Shown: piece by piece, positions 1 through 11,995 of the stretch
Layout of the letters: each line of letters starts with the position of its first letter
Position numbering within the stretch: the stretch's first letter is position 1
Source: Pohlia nutans
Taxonomy: Eukaryota > Streptophyta > Bryopsida > Bryales > Mniaceae
NCBI GenBank assembly: GCA_022496805.1
Contig: CM040091.1
Span: forward strand, 12,700,336 to 12,764,335
Direction of reading: 5' to 3'
Length of the DNA: 64,000 nucleotides
Translations under genes and position numbers: made by a program
The notes under the pieces: generated by a model
Seen by the model: the letters and a program-made list of their open reading frames with translations, nothing else
The model's database searches: none
Told to the model about the DNA's origin: nothing

Positions 1-1298
1 ATGTTGTGCACACCGCAAATCAGATACTACTACATCAAAAAAATTAACTAACACTCCCAAAACCTCCAAAATCATTCATGCGTAAGAAAACGTCGCTAGA
101 GCTGCATAGTTAAATTCTGTACCCACTTGGAATGTTCCTCGCACATACAATCTGATAAAGTGCCATGCAAGCACACCCAACAAATTAATCACTCATTGAA
201 CAGAGACAAAATGGACAATTTGAGACTTTAGCCATTATCGTTAAACTGCTCAGACAAATATCAGAATTTAACAAGAACAACAAAATTATTAGTTTGGCAC
301 CAGTTCAATTGCAAGCATAATCTTGCAGTACCACCAGCAGTAGGAGGAACATGAGAAACTCAGGGCCAAGAAAGTTGAATTGAGCCTTGCATTTTTTCTT
401 AGCATTTTACTGTAAGTCCTACGTGGAGTTCCCCTTGTTCAAATATTTCCAACAAAAGCAATGCTCTCCACTGATTCCAATGATATGAAATTTGGTTTTA
501 TCTGAATTATGGTTGATGGATTAAATCTTTTGCTTAAAACCATGATTCCTTTGTCCTCTAGGGGCTAAAGAGGATTCTAGCTTTGCAAACTAAAGAAAAC
601 ATATGTGTACATAAGTAGATAATTAAGGATTTAACTAGAATAATATATCAAAACTGCAAAGGCAAATGTTTAACACACAACCCTGGAGATCTGTTTAGCT
701 CAAGAAGTCCAAGCTACAGTCAACAATTCAGTAGTGCGAGACAGTACGTGTTTGAATTTGTGGCAAATAAACGAAATTTGCTCAAATGAAGAAACTGATT
801 TAATTTTTTACACAACAGAGTACAGTCATCTTGTCAATATAGTCAACCCACTACACTATGCACTATCCCGGCTCCTATACTTACTGTCCGTTGCACAACA
901 CCACAGCAGATAATCATGTCAGTAAGGTTTTCATAGATGACTGACAGACAGACAAACAAATGGACGTCATGTCCATCAGGGACATCGCATAAAACTCTCG
1001 ATCGTCTGAACATCGATTATTGAAAATATTCCTAAGATTGTTTAAAATATCCATGAAATACTAAGAAAATTGCCAACATATTTATAGCTTAAATTCATCA
1101 TGCCAAACGGTCTTGTCAATGTCAAGAATTTACCTATGCCCGTCATCTTTGATAGCCCTGCACGTTAGCTGATTTCTACGATGGAGTGCAACAAATGAGA
1201 ATCAAATTCGATTCATCTGTCAAATTTTTTCCAAGGCTTCTCAATCTTCAAAATTTCTCTATCTTCACACCAGGCTTTCTTAACCTCCCACTACAGGA
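1..1298. other. Spacer without recognisable gene
   Basis: AT-rich, stop-rich in all frames, with no open frame resembling a known family. I looked on the minus strand for the missing C-terminal part of the pectinesterase described at 2015-5824 and found none. Confidence 0.6.
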
Positions 1299-1370
1299 AA
1301 CTAGTCGTTTTTCATTGACTGAAATCAAGGAAACCCTAACTAGTTGTTTTTCATTGACTGAAATCGAGGA
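1299..1370. repeat. 39-bp tandem duplication
   Basis: Two near-identical units starting at 1299 and 1338, each beginning AACTAGT and containing TTTTTCATTGACTGAAATC. They differ by a few substitutions. No function is evident. Confidence 0.75.
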
Positions 1371-1509
1371 CACGTAGTATCGGGAACCTCACCTCGGCAA
1401 ATATACCCGCTGGCTACATTCTACACGAGATAATACACAGGACGTTCCCAATCCAACATCCTAGCCCCCTTTTGTCTTAAGTGACCAGTTGCACTCCCCG
1501 TTCCTATAT

Positions 1510-1771
1510 CCCCGGTGGTCTTGAATGCGAGACCCCTGCGAGACACTGTTCATGCCCCCCCCCTTTTTTCTGAAATTTCCATTTTGGGCACCGAGACCCC
1601 TTTTTTTGGCAAATGTTTTTGTAAATTTGGGGCCTATGGCCCCAAATTACCCTAGGGGCACTTATTTGGGAATAAAAAACCATTGGAGGAGGGGTTTGTT
1701 TTTTAAGGTGGGCCCTGACAAGGACAAAAATAGGGGGCACTTTTGTCCCCATTCATTCAAGACCACCGGGG
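1510..1771. mobile_element. Short TIR element (MITE-like)
   Basis: An 18-bp perfect terminal inverted repeat, CCCCGGTGGTCTTGAATG at 1510-1527 and its complement at 1754-1771, bounds 262 bp. The interior is rich in G and C homopolymer runs and has no gene. The flanks carry related short repeats (GTGACCAGTTGCACTC at about 1480; similar copies at about 1778-1830). The target duplication is unclear and may be AT. The superfamily is not assigned. Confidence 0.65.
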
Positions 1772-2536
1772 ATTTAGTGACTTCGAGTTGCACTCACCAA
1801 CTTTGTCTTTTGTGACCAATTGCACTCAACAACTCACCTGATTGGCTCAAAATAGCAGTGAGAATAGACCAGTTTCCTCGTTGTGTCCTCGGAAGAAGAA
1901 TGAAACTTCTGAGAATGGGTTAGGCCCCACAATTAAAGGAGAAAGTGCCATGTACGCATTCTTTGAAGTTTGAGAATTATGGGAAGAAAGAGGCCGGTGT
2001 GACACCCCTATTGATCAAGGCATGGTTTCCATGGAGCAGGATTGGAAGGTGGCAAGGGCGCCGTGGCCCAAGATGAGGCGATCGACGTTGGGGCCGGCGA
2101 TGGTGCAGTGTCGGTACAACTGCCGAAACGAGTGCGTGTGGAGCGCGTCTTGGCCGCCGCGGAAGGCGCATTTGTAGAACGCCGCCATATCTGCGCTCAC
2201 GCGCATCGCCACCGCTTGCTGCTGCTTGCCAGTTGCCGCGGTGTTGCGTGCTGTGAAGCCCTTCCCAATAAACCCCGCTCCTTCCACAACTAGGAACCAT
2301 GCACAACAAGACCAAGGATTCATGGCTTTAAGAGGATTCATGGTTATAAGATGATAAATTGTGAAAAACATAATTTAAATAAGACCGGATTTTATATCAT
2401 TGGAATGATGGAATCACTAAAGAGCATTGCATGTGTTAATTAAATAATTGACAAAATAATTAAATAAGTTTCAATAAAAGGACCTTCTCAAAACTACTAC
2501 AAAAACATGAGTCTCATATTTGGGCTTCTTGGTCCT

Positions 2537-2833
2537 TTAAGAGCATCTCTGCTAGTACTCTCGATTGCACTCTCAAGGTCATCCAAAAAGTTAGACCTCA
2601 TCATGTAGTTCCCCCAGTTAGACTCTCGAAAATAGTAAGTGAGCCACGCACAAGTCACCACTTATGAATTGTGCGATCATGATGTGCAATTAAGAAGAAA
2701 AGATGCACTAACAAGAATGATTTTGAGAGCCTTGATTTGTAGTGGATTATCCATGGTCAAAGTCCAAATAAATTGTTCACCATCTTAGTCTCAGCCATTT
2801 TGCGGTATCCACAGTGCTAGTGAGATGCTCTAA
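2537..2833. mobile_element. GAGCATCTC-ended MITE, copy 1
   Basis: The ends are imperfect inverted repeats: AGAGCATCTCTGCTAGTACT on the left and the complement of TTAGAGCATCTCACTAGCAC on the right. A second copy in the opposite orientation lies at about 36845-37154, sharing the interior (for example GATAATCCACTA and the block around ATTGTGCGATCATGATGTGC). It lies in the third intron of the pectinesterase relative's outer region, just downstream of exon 4 in genome order. It has no coding capacity. Confidence 0.7.
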
Positions 2834-3834
2834 CGGTTAAAGTGTGACTACTTTCATATTACATAAAGTCTGAATAATTAAATGGTGTGTGAAACTCCAA
2901 AGGATGCCGGAATGGAGAGGAATCAGTTGAATTGTCTTGTTTACTAGGAGTGAAAAGAAGGCCATAAAGAATCAAGCCAATCTTGCTTTGTAAAAAAATA
3001 TTTGAAGAGAATAACGGTTCATATTCTTTAGCGATTCAATTTCAACGTGGAAAAATGTAACGTTCATGTTGGGACTTTCAAATTTGTGCATAGATGGATT
3101 TCTCAAGCTCTCACACGGTTTTAAGATTTTTGTTAGCCCCTAAAGGACCAGTTATTTCGGGACAGTGAGAGTACTTTTCATTTTTGCAATTGATGAAACT
3201 TTAAGGAAAAAAAAAACACAAAAATCAAAGGACAACAAAGAATGCATGCGAGGAATCATGTGCTTACTGAGAGTTGGCGAGAAGAACGTGGTCATGCCAG
3301 GCCTGGTGGCGACGCTGCGGTTTCCCGTGATGATCGAAACCCCGGCGCCCTCGCCGAGCAACATGAAGCTGCTTGCAGTCTTGGGGACTATCACCTGCTC
3401 GTTGTACACACCCGCTTTGATTTTGATCACGTACCGCTTGGCATTCCTCAGTCTCGGTAGCGCCGCGTCGATGGCGCCCTGAATCGACTTGAACTGGCCG
3501 GAGCCATCCTTGGCAACGAGAACGTCGACTGGAGGATCATGGTCCATGATGAGAATCTCCTCCTGCAGCACGGCATTTTTTTCCATTTTTCATCAGTAGC
3601 AATATAAAATGTACTAGATAACCGGTCGAGCCGCGTAGCGGCGAGTCGGTTATCGTACATAACCGGTTGTTCACTTTTCAATCACAACCCTTGATCTTCA
3701 TGATCCAAGGGCATAAGATGCAAGTTGAAAGGAGAGAAGGTTATGAGTTGCAACTTGTGATGGCGATGGTGACGGGTTGCCAATGGGATGGCGCCACATT
3801 GGCGTTGAAAAGTCAACAACCGGTTATGTTACAG

Positions 3835-3899
3835 TGGTGCTCCATATTTCAACATTCATCCACATACTGGATAGAAAATACCACATTCGAAGATATCAC

Positions 3900-3977
<78 letters not shown>

Positions 3978-4110
3978 ATTTGTACTATTCTCATCCACAA
4001 TCTGGCGATTTCATCCAAGATTTATTTATTTTTAATTTTGAAGTTTTTTAATGAAAACTTCATGGATTGTGGCCATTTTTTGAAATTTTTCCAGATTGTT
4101 TTTTTCTTAT
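3835..4110. repeat. Dispersed repeat, copy 1
   Basis: Shares TTTCAACATTCATCCACATA, GGATAGAAAAT, GAAGATATC, CATCCACAATCT, TTTCATCCAAGAT and ACTTCATGG, in the same order, with 38513-38725. It lies in intron 2 of the pectinesterase relative. A (TA)n tract has expanded inside this copy only. Confidence 0.7.
3899..3976. repeat. (TA)n microsatellite
   Basis: About 75 bp of almost pure alternating TA within intron 2 of the pectinesterase relative. It produces artefactual Tyr-Ile repeat open frames. Confidence 0.95.
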
Positions 4111-6889
4111 TCAAATTGGCAATGTTTTGCTCCAAAAAAATCCCTTGTCCTACAAGCTGCTCACCCACGATGGCCGTGACTCGTTGGTGGTGATGTTGTC
4201 GTCATTGACAAGTTGCCAAGAGAGAAGGTTGGGACCGAAGCACGAAAGCGCGGCGACAGCAGCCAATGCGTTGTGCAGTAGCTTTGTCGCGTGTTGCTCC
4301 ACATCCACGATATGAGGCTCCAGTGCTCCCGTCGCCACCAGCGCGTCAATGCATGTGGTGTGAAACTCCGTCGCCGCTTGAATGCAAGTTTGGATTTCGT
4401 TGAAAGAAAGTCTAGCCATATGATCATGCCACACGCACACAGTGAATCTGACTAGCATGTCTACATAAAAAGCACATTTGCAAACCGATGCAAGACAAGC
4501 TAGAAACTATTCACAAGGTTACATGTATCCAAACACAATTATAGGTGTCTAACAAACAATTCCTTGTGTATTATCTTCAAGCTGTGTAACTTTTCACATC
4601 TATGTTATTAAAAGTAAAAGAACGTGTGATATTTATAGATCAACCTGCTTGAAAAATAATTGAAGTTTTGAATGATTCAAACGCATATGGATTCCCCACA
4701 ATAAACCAACTATGAAAATCTTGGTGTCAATTTTTTTCACCCATTCATGATACATCAAGAGTTGCCATTCCAAAATTGAGTATCATACACTCGTGGTGAA
4801 AAGCAAACACAAGTACTTTTCAACAAAAACAATTCATAATTGGCTACTCAAGAATAACCTAAATCCATGATAAAAACCCTACCGAGTCCTAAAACCAAGT
4901 AGGCTTTGTGATTTGTGAAAGCCTAATATTCTACATATTAGTGTTTATGTTATTTTAGAAGGTCTCACACTATAAAGAGGGGGTGTTGTTTTTCATTTCA
5001 TTTTTGAGTGAAACCTCACCAGTCACCACTTCTCATTGTGTCAGTACAAGCATTTATAGTTCACAATGTCAGACCCAATGAGTGAGAAGTGACCCTTTCC
5101 GGACTCTCACGAATGGGGAACTACAGTTTAGGCTTCACTATCTGAAGGAAATGTGTCGTTTTTCACTTACTATAAATGAAAAAGAAATGAAACGACGCCA
5201 AGTTCATGGGTTGTGATGAGTAGTTTTAGCCACAAGAAGACAGAAACGTAAGTATAATATTCCGGTACTGTTCATTGTTCCCACTAAATGAGGAATGAAA
5301 AAACGACAGGTTTGCTATTAGAGCTTGTGGTGTTACCTGTCGGAGTTTCTGAGTAGCTGGGCATCCAAAGCATCGCGAGCGGCGTCCAACTGCTCGGCGG
5401 ACGACACCAGCGTGGAGTGACACACCCTTTCACCGGAGAATCCAACCCTGTGGACGCCGCGGTTGGCGAGCACGGCCGCGAGCGTCTGCGCGACGCCCTG
5501 CGCAGCGCCGGCGATCAGGATGGCCGTCAGTCCGCCGGGGGTGGCGGAGTGCGCGCGGTAGTTCGGCAGCAGCGTTTGCATGCAGAACTCACGGTGCCGC
5601 GTCGCTCTGCACGCGGCGTCAAAAGCTTTCACTCCCACCAGTAGTGTCTGCTGGCGCGGCACATTCTCAAACTCCTGCTCCCGGAACTGCAATTTGAGAA
5701 TCACCACCACCGCCACTGCAACCAGGCTCACGGCAACCACCACGCTAGCAACGTTCCTCCGACGCTCATTCCCTCGTACTAATACTACTCCAGCATCATC
5801 ATCTTCCACTCGAATACTCGCCATGACCCCCCTCTAACACTCAGCCTAAATCTGAAAAAGCACTGTAAGTTGTCGATTCTCTCGATCAATCTCCGGACAC
5901 TAGGCAAAACCCATGAGAAACCTAGAACATACAAAACCACATTGCACGTTACAAAATGATAAGAAGATTAGTGAAAGGGAGCTAGCTAGAAGATGAGACT
6001 ACATGATTAAATGTCTGAGTTTCATTCTCATTCACTTAGAATCAAATGCTTGAAGAATTTCGTCGTGCTTTTCTAGTTTTATTCCACTCCAGCCTAGCAT
6101 TCTTTTCCTGAACAGTATCAAACCTGGTTCGACACAGAACATGATCGTAACCGCAGTGAAGACATAGACGAGGATAGATTGCAGGCATTTGCATTGATAT
6201 AGTGCGGGTAGTAATCGAAACAGAGAATGCGCTATCAAATGATTCTAGAGAGGAGACTTAGGTACAGGAGGTGATTGTATGAGGTGTTCAGGAAGATGTG
6301 GAGTGCTAGAAAGTGGGATCAGTAGGCGTGGAGTGAGGTCTAGTTCGTTTCGGTGCGCAATTGCGAGGTTTTCGCAGGTGGGGAGTAACTAAGTACAGGA
6401 GTGAATGAGGAGCGGCGTCTTTAGCGGAGTTGGCCACCGGATGTACTGTCCTGTACCCGAAAATCTGACTGTACAGTACCCGATAATCTGACAGGACTGT
6501 TTACTAAATTCACCGGCGTCCTACTCCTCCCAGCCAAAACAAATTTTCGCGAGAATCTTACCTGATTTGGGGAGTATTTAGTTCGCTTTTACAATACCAA
6601 AAAAGGGCAAAGAAGTCTATAGATGACAGAAATTGTTCTAGAAGTCGTCTTAAAAAACACTAAAATCACTACTATTTAGATTAAAACCCCTTATAATAGG
6701 TGAGCATATATGTATTTATGGATGATGCTATGCATTTTTCCCTTACCGGGGTACATTCCAGGGGTGAGTGTGGCTCTAAGTTACCACGGAATCACAAAAA
6801 GAATGGGCTGACTCATCCATTGATTGGTGACTTCCATTTATGGGTGCTTTGAGGGTCGGCAACTTCGGAGAAGATAGGTTCTTCTTTAC

Positions 6890-7182
6890 TTACGTGTAAT
6901 GAGTATTACATTTCAACCAATCACAACAAATTTCACAGACAAATTGTCAATATCTTATAAGTAATCAAATTACAAAAAGAAATTCAATTTCAAATTTCAA
7001 ATTTTATACAAAATATTGGTGATAGCAAACGTAGATCTAACCATATGAATAGAATCTAAAATTTATAATGTATAGCTTTTATTCATACATCAAGTACAAA
7101 ACATCACTCTGAATTGCATTTACAATCCATAAATTTGTAAAATTGCCAAATTTGGAGAGGGGTGAGGAGGTTTAGGGATTAA
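6890..7182. mobile_element. TTAA-type MITE, truncated copy
   Basis: The right end reads TTTAGGGATTAA at 7171-7182. The interior (CATTTCAACCAATCACAACAAATTT, AGATCTAACCATATGAATAG in pieces) matches the full copies at 33326-33899, 34023-34609 and the 28652 copy. The left third is missing. Confidence 0.7.
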
Positions 7183-7554
7183 AGGGCATTAGAATTCTGT
7201 GACTTTCATGTGCCCATATTTTTCATCGACGGTAAATAATTCAGCAGGGACCCAATTGACATGATTGAGAATCACAAGCCTTCAGATGTGACTCCCCTTC
7301 ATGGAAGTTCATTAGCAAGGTAAGCATCGTCCAACAAATAATGTAGCCATAGGCTATTCCTACAGGACATTGACATTGAGAAATAATGTACCAGAAAGGT
7401 AAGCATTTATAAGTTAGGGTCGGTCCTCGCTTTTCCAATAGTTTCCAACTTCAGACATGTCTGCTTCAGCACTGGAATTTTTTTGACAATTTATCCGAGC
7501 ATCACATTTTGAAAAATAATAAGCAGCTCCGCTACATGCATAACATTCAGTTGC

Positions 7555-7870
7555 TTTTGTGACTGCTGCCTTTCTCCACCAGAATGATGTGGAATATTTC
7601 ATATCATTTCATCCCAATGAAAATGATGCGGGATATTCCGTATCACATCAATAGCTACAAGAGGAGGTGGCGTTAAGCAAGAGCAAATAACCACGGTCAA
7701 CAGTAATCGAAAGCACTCACTCAATCACAATTCAGTAGTGTCCTTTAATTTTTTGATTCAATAGCCCATTCAATTATAGATCACTGGTTACTCCATATAT
7801 ATGAAGGTGGATGAAACTAACATGCAGCCTTCTTGAAGGCTACTGAATGTTATAGAGGTTCTTTTCCTGT
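7555..7870. repeat. Dispersed repeat, copy 1
   Basis: Matches 37600-37925 in the opposite orientation over roughly 300 bp, including CTGCTGCCTTTC, GATGTGGAATAT, GGGATATTCC, ATCACATCA, TAAGCAAGAGCAA, TTGATTCAATAG and GGTGGATGAAAC. The neighbouring minus-strand frame 7602-7414 is Cys-rich (ECYACSGAAYYFSKCDARINC in two pieces) and may be a captured exon; no family is recognised. Confidence 0.7.
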
Positions 7871-9058
7871 ACTACACACTCGCTTTTTGAGTCCCATAGC
7901 AACCTATCCAAACTTCGTCACATCCAACTTTTGTCAATACAAGGCTTTTTCTCCATTTGGTCCAAGTCCAATAAACTTTCAAATTGCAAGGCCTTAACCA
8001 CACAAAATTTCAAGTATTTGTCCTACAACGTCAACAACTCTAAACATAGTCACAATAATCAGAACACTAGCCCAAAGACCATTATGAATAAAAAGTATGA
8101 TGAGATACTTTCTCTAATCATGTGTAACAACTAAACGTCATCATACTAAACCTTGACTAAAAGTTGTTGCGACAATATCGTACCTTTTAAGTTGCAATCA
8201 GAAATGTCTTTGATGAGAATTGAGACTCACTCAATCTAAGAGAATTTAGATAAACGTAGGTCTCTTCTCTTTGTTAACCATAAATTAAAGAACAATAGTG
8301 ACCTTTTGGATCATCACTAAAAGGTAACCACTTTGACCATGAATTATTCATCGATATAAAAAAGATTTTTGTATTATTCTTTTTCCAAACATCACCAATG
8401 ATGTAAAATTGTAAATACTATGTGGGTGCATTCTTAAAAAAACAAAGTTCCATCTTGGCCTTTCAGAAGGGTAAACTGCAGTCAGGTGAAGCTAGAAATT
8501 CAATTGCAGATTTCTACGTTGTTAGTAAGTAATTTACACAGCGATCAGTGAATTGCACAAAGATAACACAATTCAAAGAATGTGGAAGGAGAGGGTTGAA
8601 TCACCAAGCCTTAGAGAAATAATGAACCCTCTAAGAGGCCTTTAGTTTTTGACACTGTTAAAATGCAATGAGTCTAGGCTGGGTACAGCAGACGTGTGTG
8701 TGAGTGTCTCTACCTTGTCTGACTATTCTATTATGGAATACTGTTGTACGATCATAAGAGGTTATATTTCAGTTCCAGTAAAGAATATTAATCTAGCAGT
8801 TGAGAATGATTAGCAGTTGAAAGTGATTAGCAGTCACAGAAAAATTCTGTGATTAGTAGTTGAGAATATTAATGCTAATATGAAAATGAGCACTGGCCAA
8901 TACAACACTGACCAGTTGAGAATGATTAGCAGTAAGTTATTGGCCAATGCTCATTTTTTATTTTATTTTATTTTTTGAAACAAACGGACAGTTTCCATTG
9001 CAGAGGAGCCAATGCTCATTTTCATGACATCACAGCATAAGGTCACTGGCAAAAATTA

Positions 9059-9061
9059 ATA

Positions 9062-9101
<40 letters not shown>
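9059..9101. repeat. (ATT)n microsatellite
   Basis: About thirteen consecutive ATT units in the spacer. Confidence 0.95.
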
Positions 9102-9431
9102 GAAATTTTTAGGCCATCACTCACTCTTTCCCACACTTACTTGTTCACCTCTCATGTACTTCATGAATCAACACAACTCACCAATCAAGTCCCTCCACTA
9201 TGCTCTGACTCTTAGTACCATACCACAAAGTACATGGGTTGAAATAGGGGAAATGTTCCCGTCCTTCACATGTGAAGTACCAATTTAAATCAAAACCAAA
9301 GTAGTTCACACAAGCTCCTTAGAGGCCCTTTGTTGGGCTCAAATTCTCTCTAATGAGGCAATGGAGCTGGAGCTGGAGTTGAATCATTTGAAGAAAGAAT
9401 CAGCACGACACCACGGACAATCAGAATGCAA

Positions 9432-9556
9432 GATTCCCATATGGGAAACGAGGACAAAATTCCTACAATTGTAACTTTCCCAAATCAAAAATACACGACA
9501 ATCATCCCAAGAAAGTTACAATTGTAGAAATTTTGTCCCACTTCCCATATGAAATC
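9432..9556. repeat. Long imperfect palindrome
   Basis: Arms of about 46 bp at 9432-9479 and 9511-9556, both containing CATATGGGAA, GGACAAAATT and CTACAATTGTAACTTTC in inverted orientation, around a loop of about 30 bp. The size suits a small foldback MITE or remnant. No target duplication is recognised. Confidence 0.8.
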
Positions 9557-10429
9557 CCATGTGGGAATATCTTTATTTCTCCCTGTGACCACTAGTCTCC
9601 ATCAGCTTCCATTACAATAATGTTTTGAATCACAGCAACTTGCTCTTCAACGAGCAGTCCACACCACTGGATTGAAGAGCCTCATTCTTGGGTTTAAGGT
9701 AGGTGTACCTTAAACGAGATTTGAAATCCAATATGTCTTTTTCTTCAAGTCAAATATATGTGAAAAAATTGATGTGAACACCCCTTCCACGAGGTATTGT
9801 AGTTGTGCCAAGAATTCATCAGTGCAAATGCAAGTAAAGGTTAGTACATTTGTGCCAAATATATAAATTTTCCAAAATAAAAATAAAATTTTGCATATAG
9901 AGTATTCAAGGACATTCCTCAATATTTATTTTTTTCATCATACAAAAAGGTTTTCTTTAAGAGTAAGTTCTTCCAAACTATGACAATTATTTTAGTAATG
10001 CTTATTGCCAAATATGCCTTCCATCAACTGCTAGTATCACCCCACAGTTGTGAAAAACTCAATATTTTGTTGCAAACTAAGAAAAAAAAACATGTGTTTT
10101 AATCTCAACTCTCAAGATAAGTTGGTTTATGAGCACCTCTACCTAGAAAATCAATGTAAGGTGAAAAATTATTCTAAAATTCTTTGATGAAGAAATAGCA
10201 TAATAGAGCAATGGGAGCCAACACCCTTTTGCAATCATACCACAATTTAGTTACAATTAGAAAACTAATTTTAATTAACATCCTCTAGTAGAAAGTTGTA
10301 ACGCTATATTATACTATCACTCAAAGAATGAAGGTTCTTCAATTGTTTAATTCCTACATGTCCGAACATGTTTTTATGGCAAGTATAATATGGTGTATTT
10401 TGATTGTATTTTGGAAATAATCCACACCA

Positions 10430-10929
10430 TTAACCCCTAAATGACGAAGGGGATAAGGGAAAAACCTAAATGTGTTATAAAATTTTACTTCTAGAGCTTT
10501 GATGAAGTTTGGTCCAATAGAGAAAATCAAAGAGATAATGTTAGTAATTATTTGTACCGTCAAGCTTTCAAAAAATATTCTAAACAGCCCTTTAATACAA
10601 TTACCATTTAATATTTACCAGAATTACAATTTTTATTTTTAGAATTTGAAATTTGGTATGATTGGTTAAAACTAGACATTCTATTCTAAAATTTTAAAAA
10701 GAAAAAATTCCAAAAGAAAGAACATCATTATTTCCTTAGTGAACTTCAATATTGTTGAACTAGTTCAATATAGTTGAGGTGTTTGTCTTTGAAAAATTCC
10801 TTAGTGAACCTCCATATTGCAAATGAAATGCATCAAACAACACCCTAAACAATTAAAGCTTCTTGTTGGCAGCAAATACCAATTATACAGCAATGTATCT
10901 ACTATCCCCGTGGGACGTTTAGGGGTTAA
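10430..10929. mobile_element. TTAA-flanked MITE (piggyBac-like), 500 bp
   Basis: Left end TTAACCCCTAAATGACG at 10430; right end is the complement of TTAACCCCTAAACGTCC, finishing in TTAA at 10926-10929. The left third matches the copies at 21229-21776 (inverted) and 52834-53384 (ATGTGTTATAA, TTGATGAAGTTTGGTCCAA). It is AT-rich and non-coding. The TTAA duplication and CCC start suggest piggyBac-type mobilisation. Confidence 0.75.
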
Positions 10930-11995
10930 ATTCATTTATTGAAATATTGATAATCATTCATTATCACATATATCTCTAAAACTATACAAACTAAATAAGA
11001 CAATTATTCCACTCGCAACCTACATAGTTTTGTGATGGTCAATTCCATTGTTTGTTTGTTCAATGAACTTTGAACCATGGATAGGTCAAAAAAACACTTC
11101 ATTCATGCCGACCTCAAAAGAGGATCAAACTTCTTATCTATTTGATGGTCAATTAAATTAATTTTTTTTTGAAAAATTCATTTTGACAAATGTCATATTC
11201 TACAAAAAATAAAAAAATACGTTTATTTAAAAACATAAGATTCTTTAATGTTCACCTTTTTGCTCTCACTGCATGAAAGATAAAAATTCAAAACATGTGA
11301 TTTTTGAGACAAGGTGTTGTGGGCTTTCAACTCTCCACCATCATTCTTTAGGTAAAGAATTATGTGACATGTTCAATATTCTAAAACTCATTACATTGAT
11401 TCTTGCGCAACGATTCTTGTTCCTAGGTATAGCTTACAAGAGCTAAAGAACTTTATGAAAAAACTTTAAGGTAGAGGACTCATAAACTGATCAAATTTCA
11501 AATTAAACAAGTTCCTCATGGAGTGTTCCAAAGAGTTCTTTTGAGAAAATGTGCAAACTTTGTTGGAGAGCATTGATGATGGAATAAAAAAAATCAATTT
11601 TTCTTTATTTAATTATGAATTTTGGAATTTGATGTCATAGGTGTTCCTTAAACCAATGAAGTTGTGGTGTACATTTGAGGGTGGGCTTGAAGGCTAGAAT
11701 CTTCTTTCTGAGAAGATTGGCCTAGTGCACGGTTTTTATGAACCTGCACGGATTATGAGCCCTCTACCTTATGAAAGATTGGAAAAAACAAAATTATTTA
11801 TACCAATATCTATTTTTTACACTAATTTTTTTGGTGTGACCTTCCAAAGTCGTTAAGGAAGTTAGGACCGGGAATGAGAAGAGGCAGCAAGGGCAGATCA
11901 TTAGGGTTGAAGGGACGTAACTTAGTAAGTTATTGCTTGACGAGGTTTCCCAACCCGCCTGATTAGGGTTTCGATTTCGGCAACGTTGTTAGGCG

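Larger units (their letters stand above)
2015..5824 (-). pseudogene. PMEI-pectinesterase gene, C-terminally truncated
   Basis: Four exons read on the minus strand: 5824-5337, 4447-4165, 3562-3268 and 2289-2015. GT-AG borders and phases agree throughout, giving 446 codons. Residues about 25-45 form a membrane anchor. Exons 1-2 resemble a pectin methylesterase inhibitor (pro) domain with its Cys residues and end RPSW. Exon 3 starts the esterase domain (VAKDGSGQFKSIQGAID, GVYNEQVIVPK, LLGEGAG, GMTTF). Exon 4 has QQQAVAMRV and GGQDALHTH, matching the family's catalytic Gln and Gln-Asp positions, but the usual VDFIFGN reads NVDRLILGH. TGA follows FQSC at 2015. There is no GT donor between NVD and this stop, so the last 110-130 residues, with the catalytic Arg, are absent. 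Such enzymes demethylesterify wall pectin; this copy is probably inactive. The acceptor of exon 3 has a poor pyrimidine tract. Confidence 0.75.
5825..11995. other. Intergenic spacer between divergent genes
   Basis: About 6 kb between the start of the minus-strand pectinesterase relative and the plus-strand ARMC6-like gene, so it must contain both promoters. Apart from the repeats listed separately I see no gene. Around 8760-9020 there are several short inverted and direct repeats built on TTGAGAATGATTAGCAGT and AATGAGCACTGGCCAAT. A single TAGCATAATAGAGCAATG end of the type bounding the foldback element at 40039-41073 occurs near 10197. Confidence 0.6.

Noticed and set aside
3667..4193. Open frames of 122 and 138 codons with long Tyr-Ile runs
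   Set aside because: They are translations of the (TA)n microsatellite in an intron of the pectinesterase relative.
10430..10929. PIF/Harbinger assignment for the TTAA elements (3-bp TTA/TAA target)
   Set aside because: With TTA as target the two flanks would be TTA and TAA, not direct repeats. The nested copy at 56763-57314 fits a 4-bp TTAA duplication.
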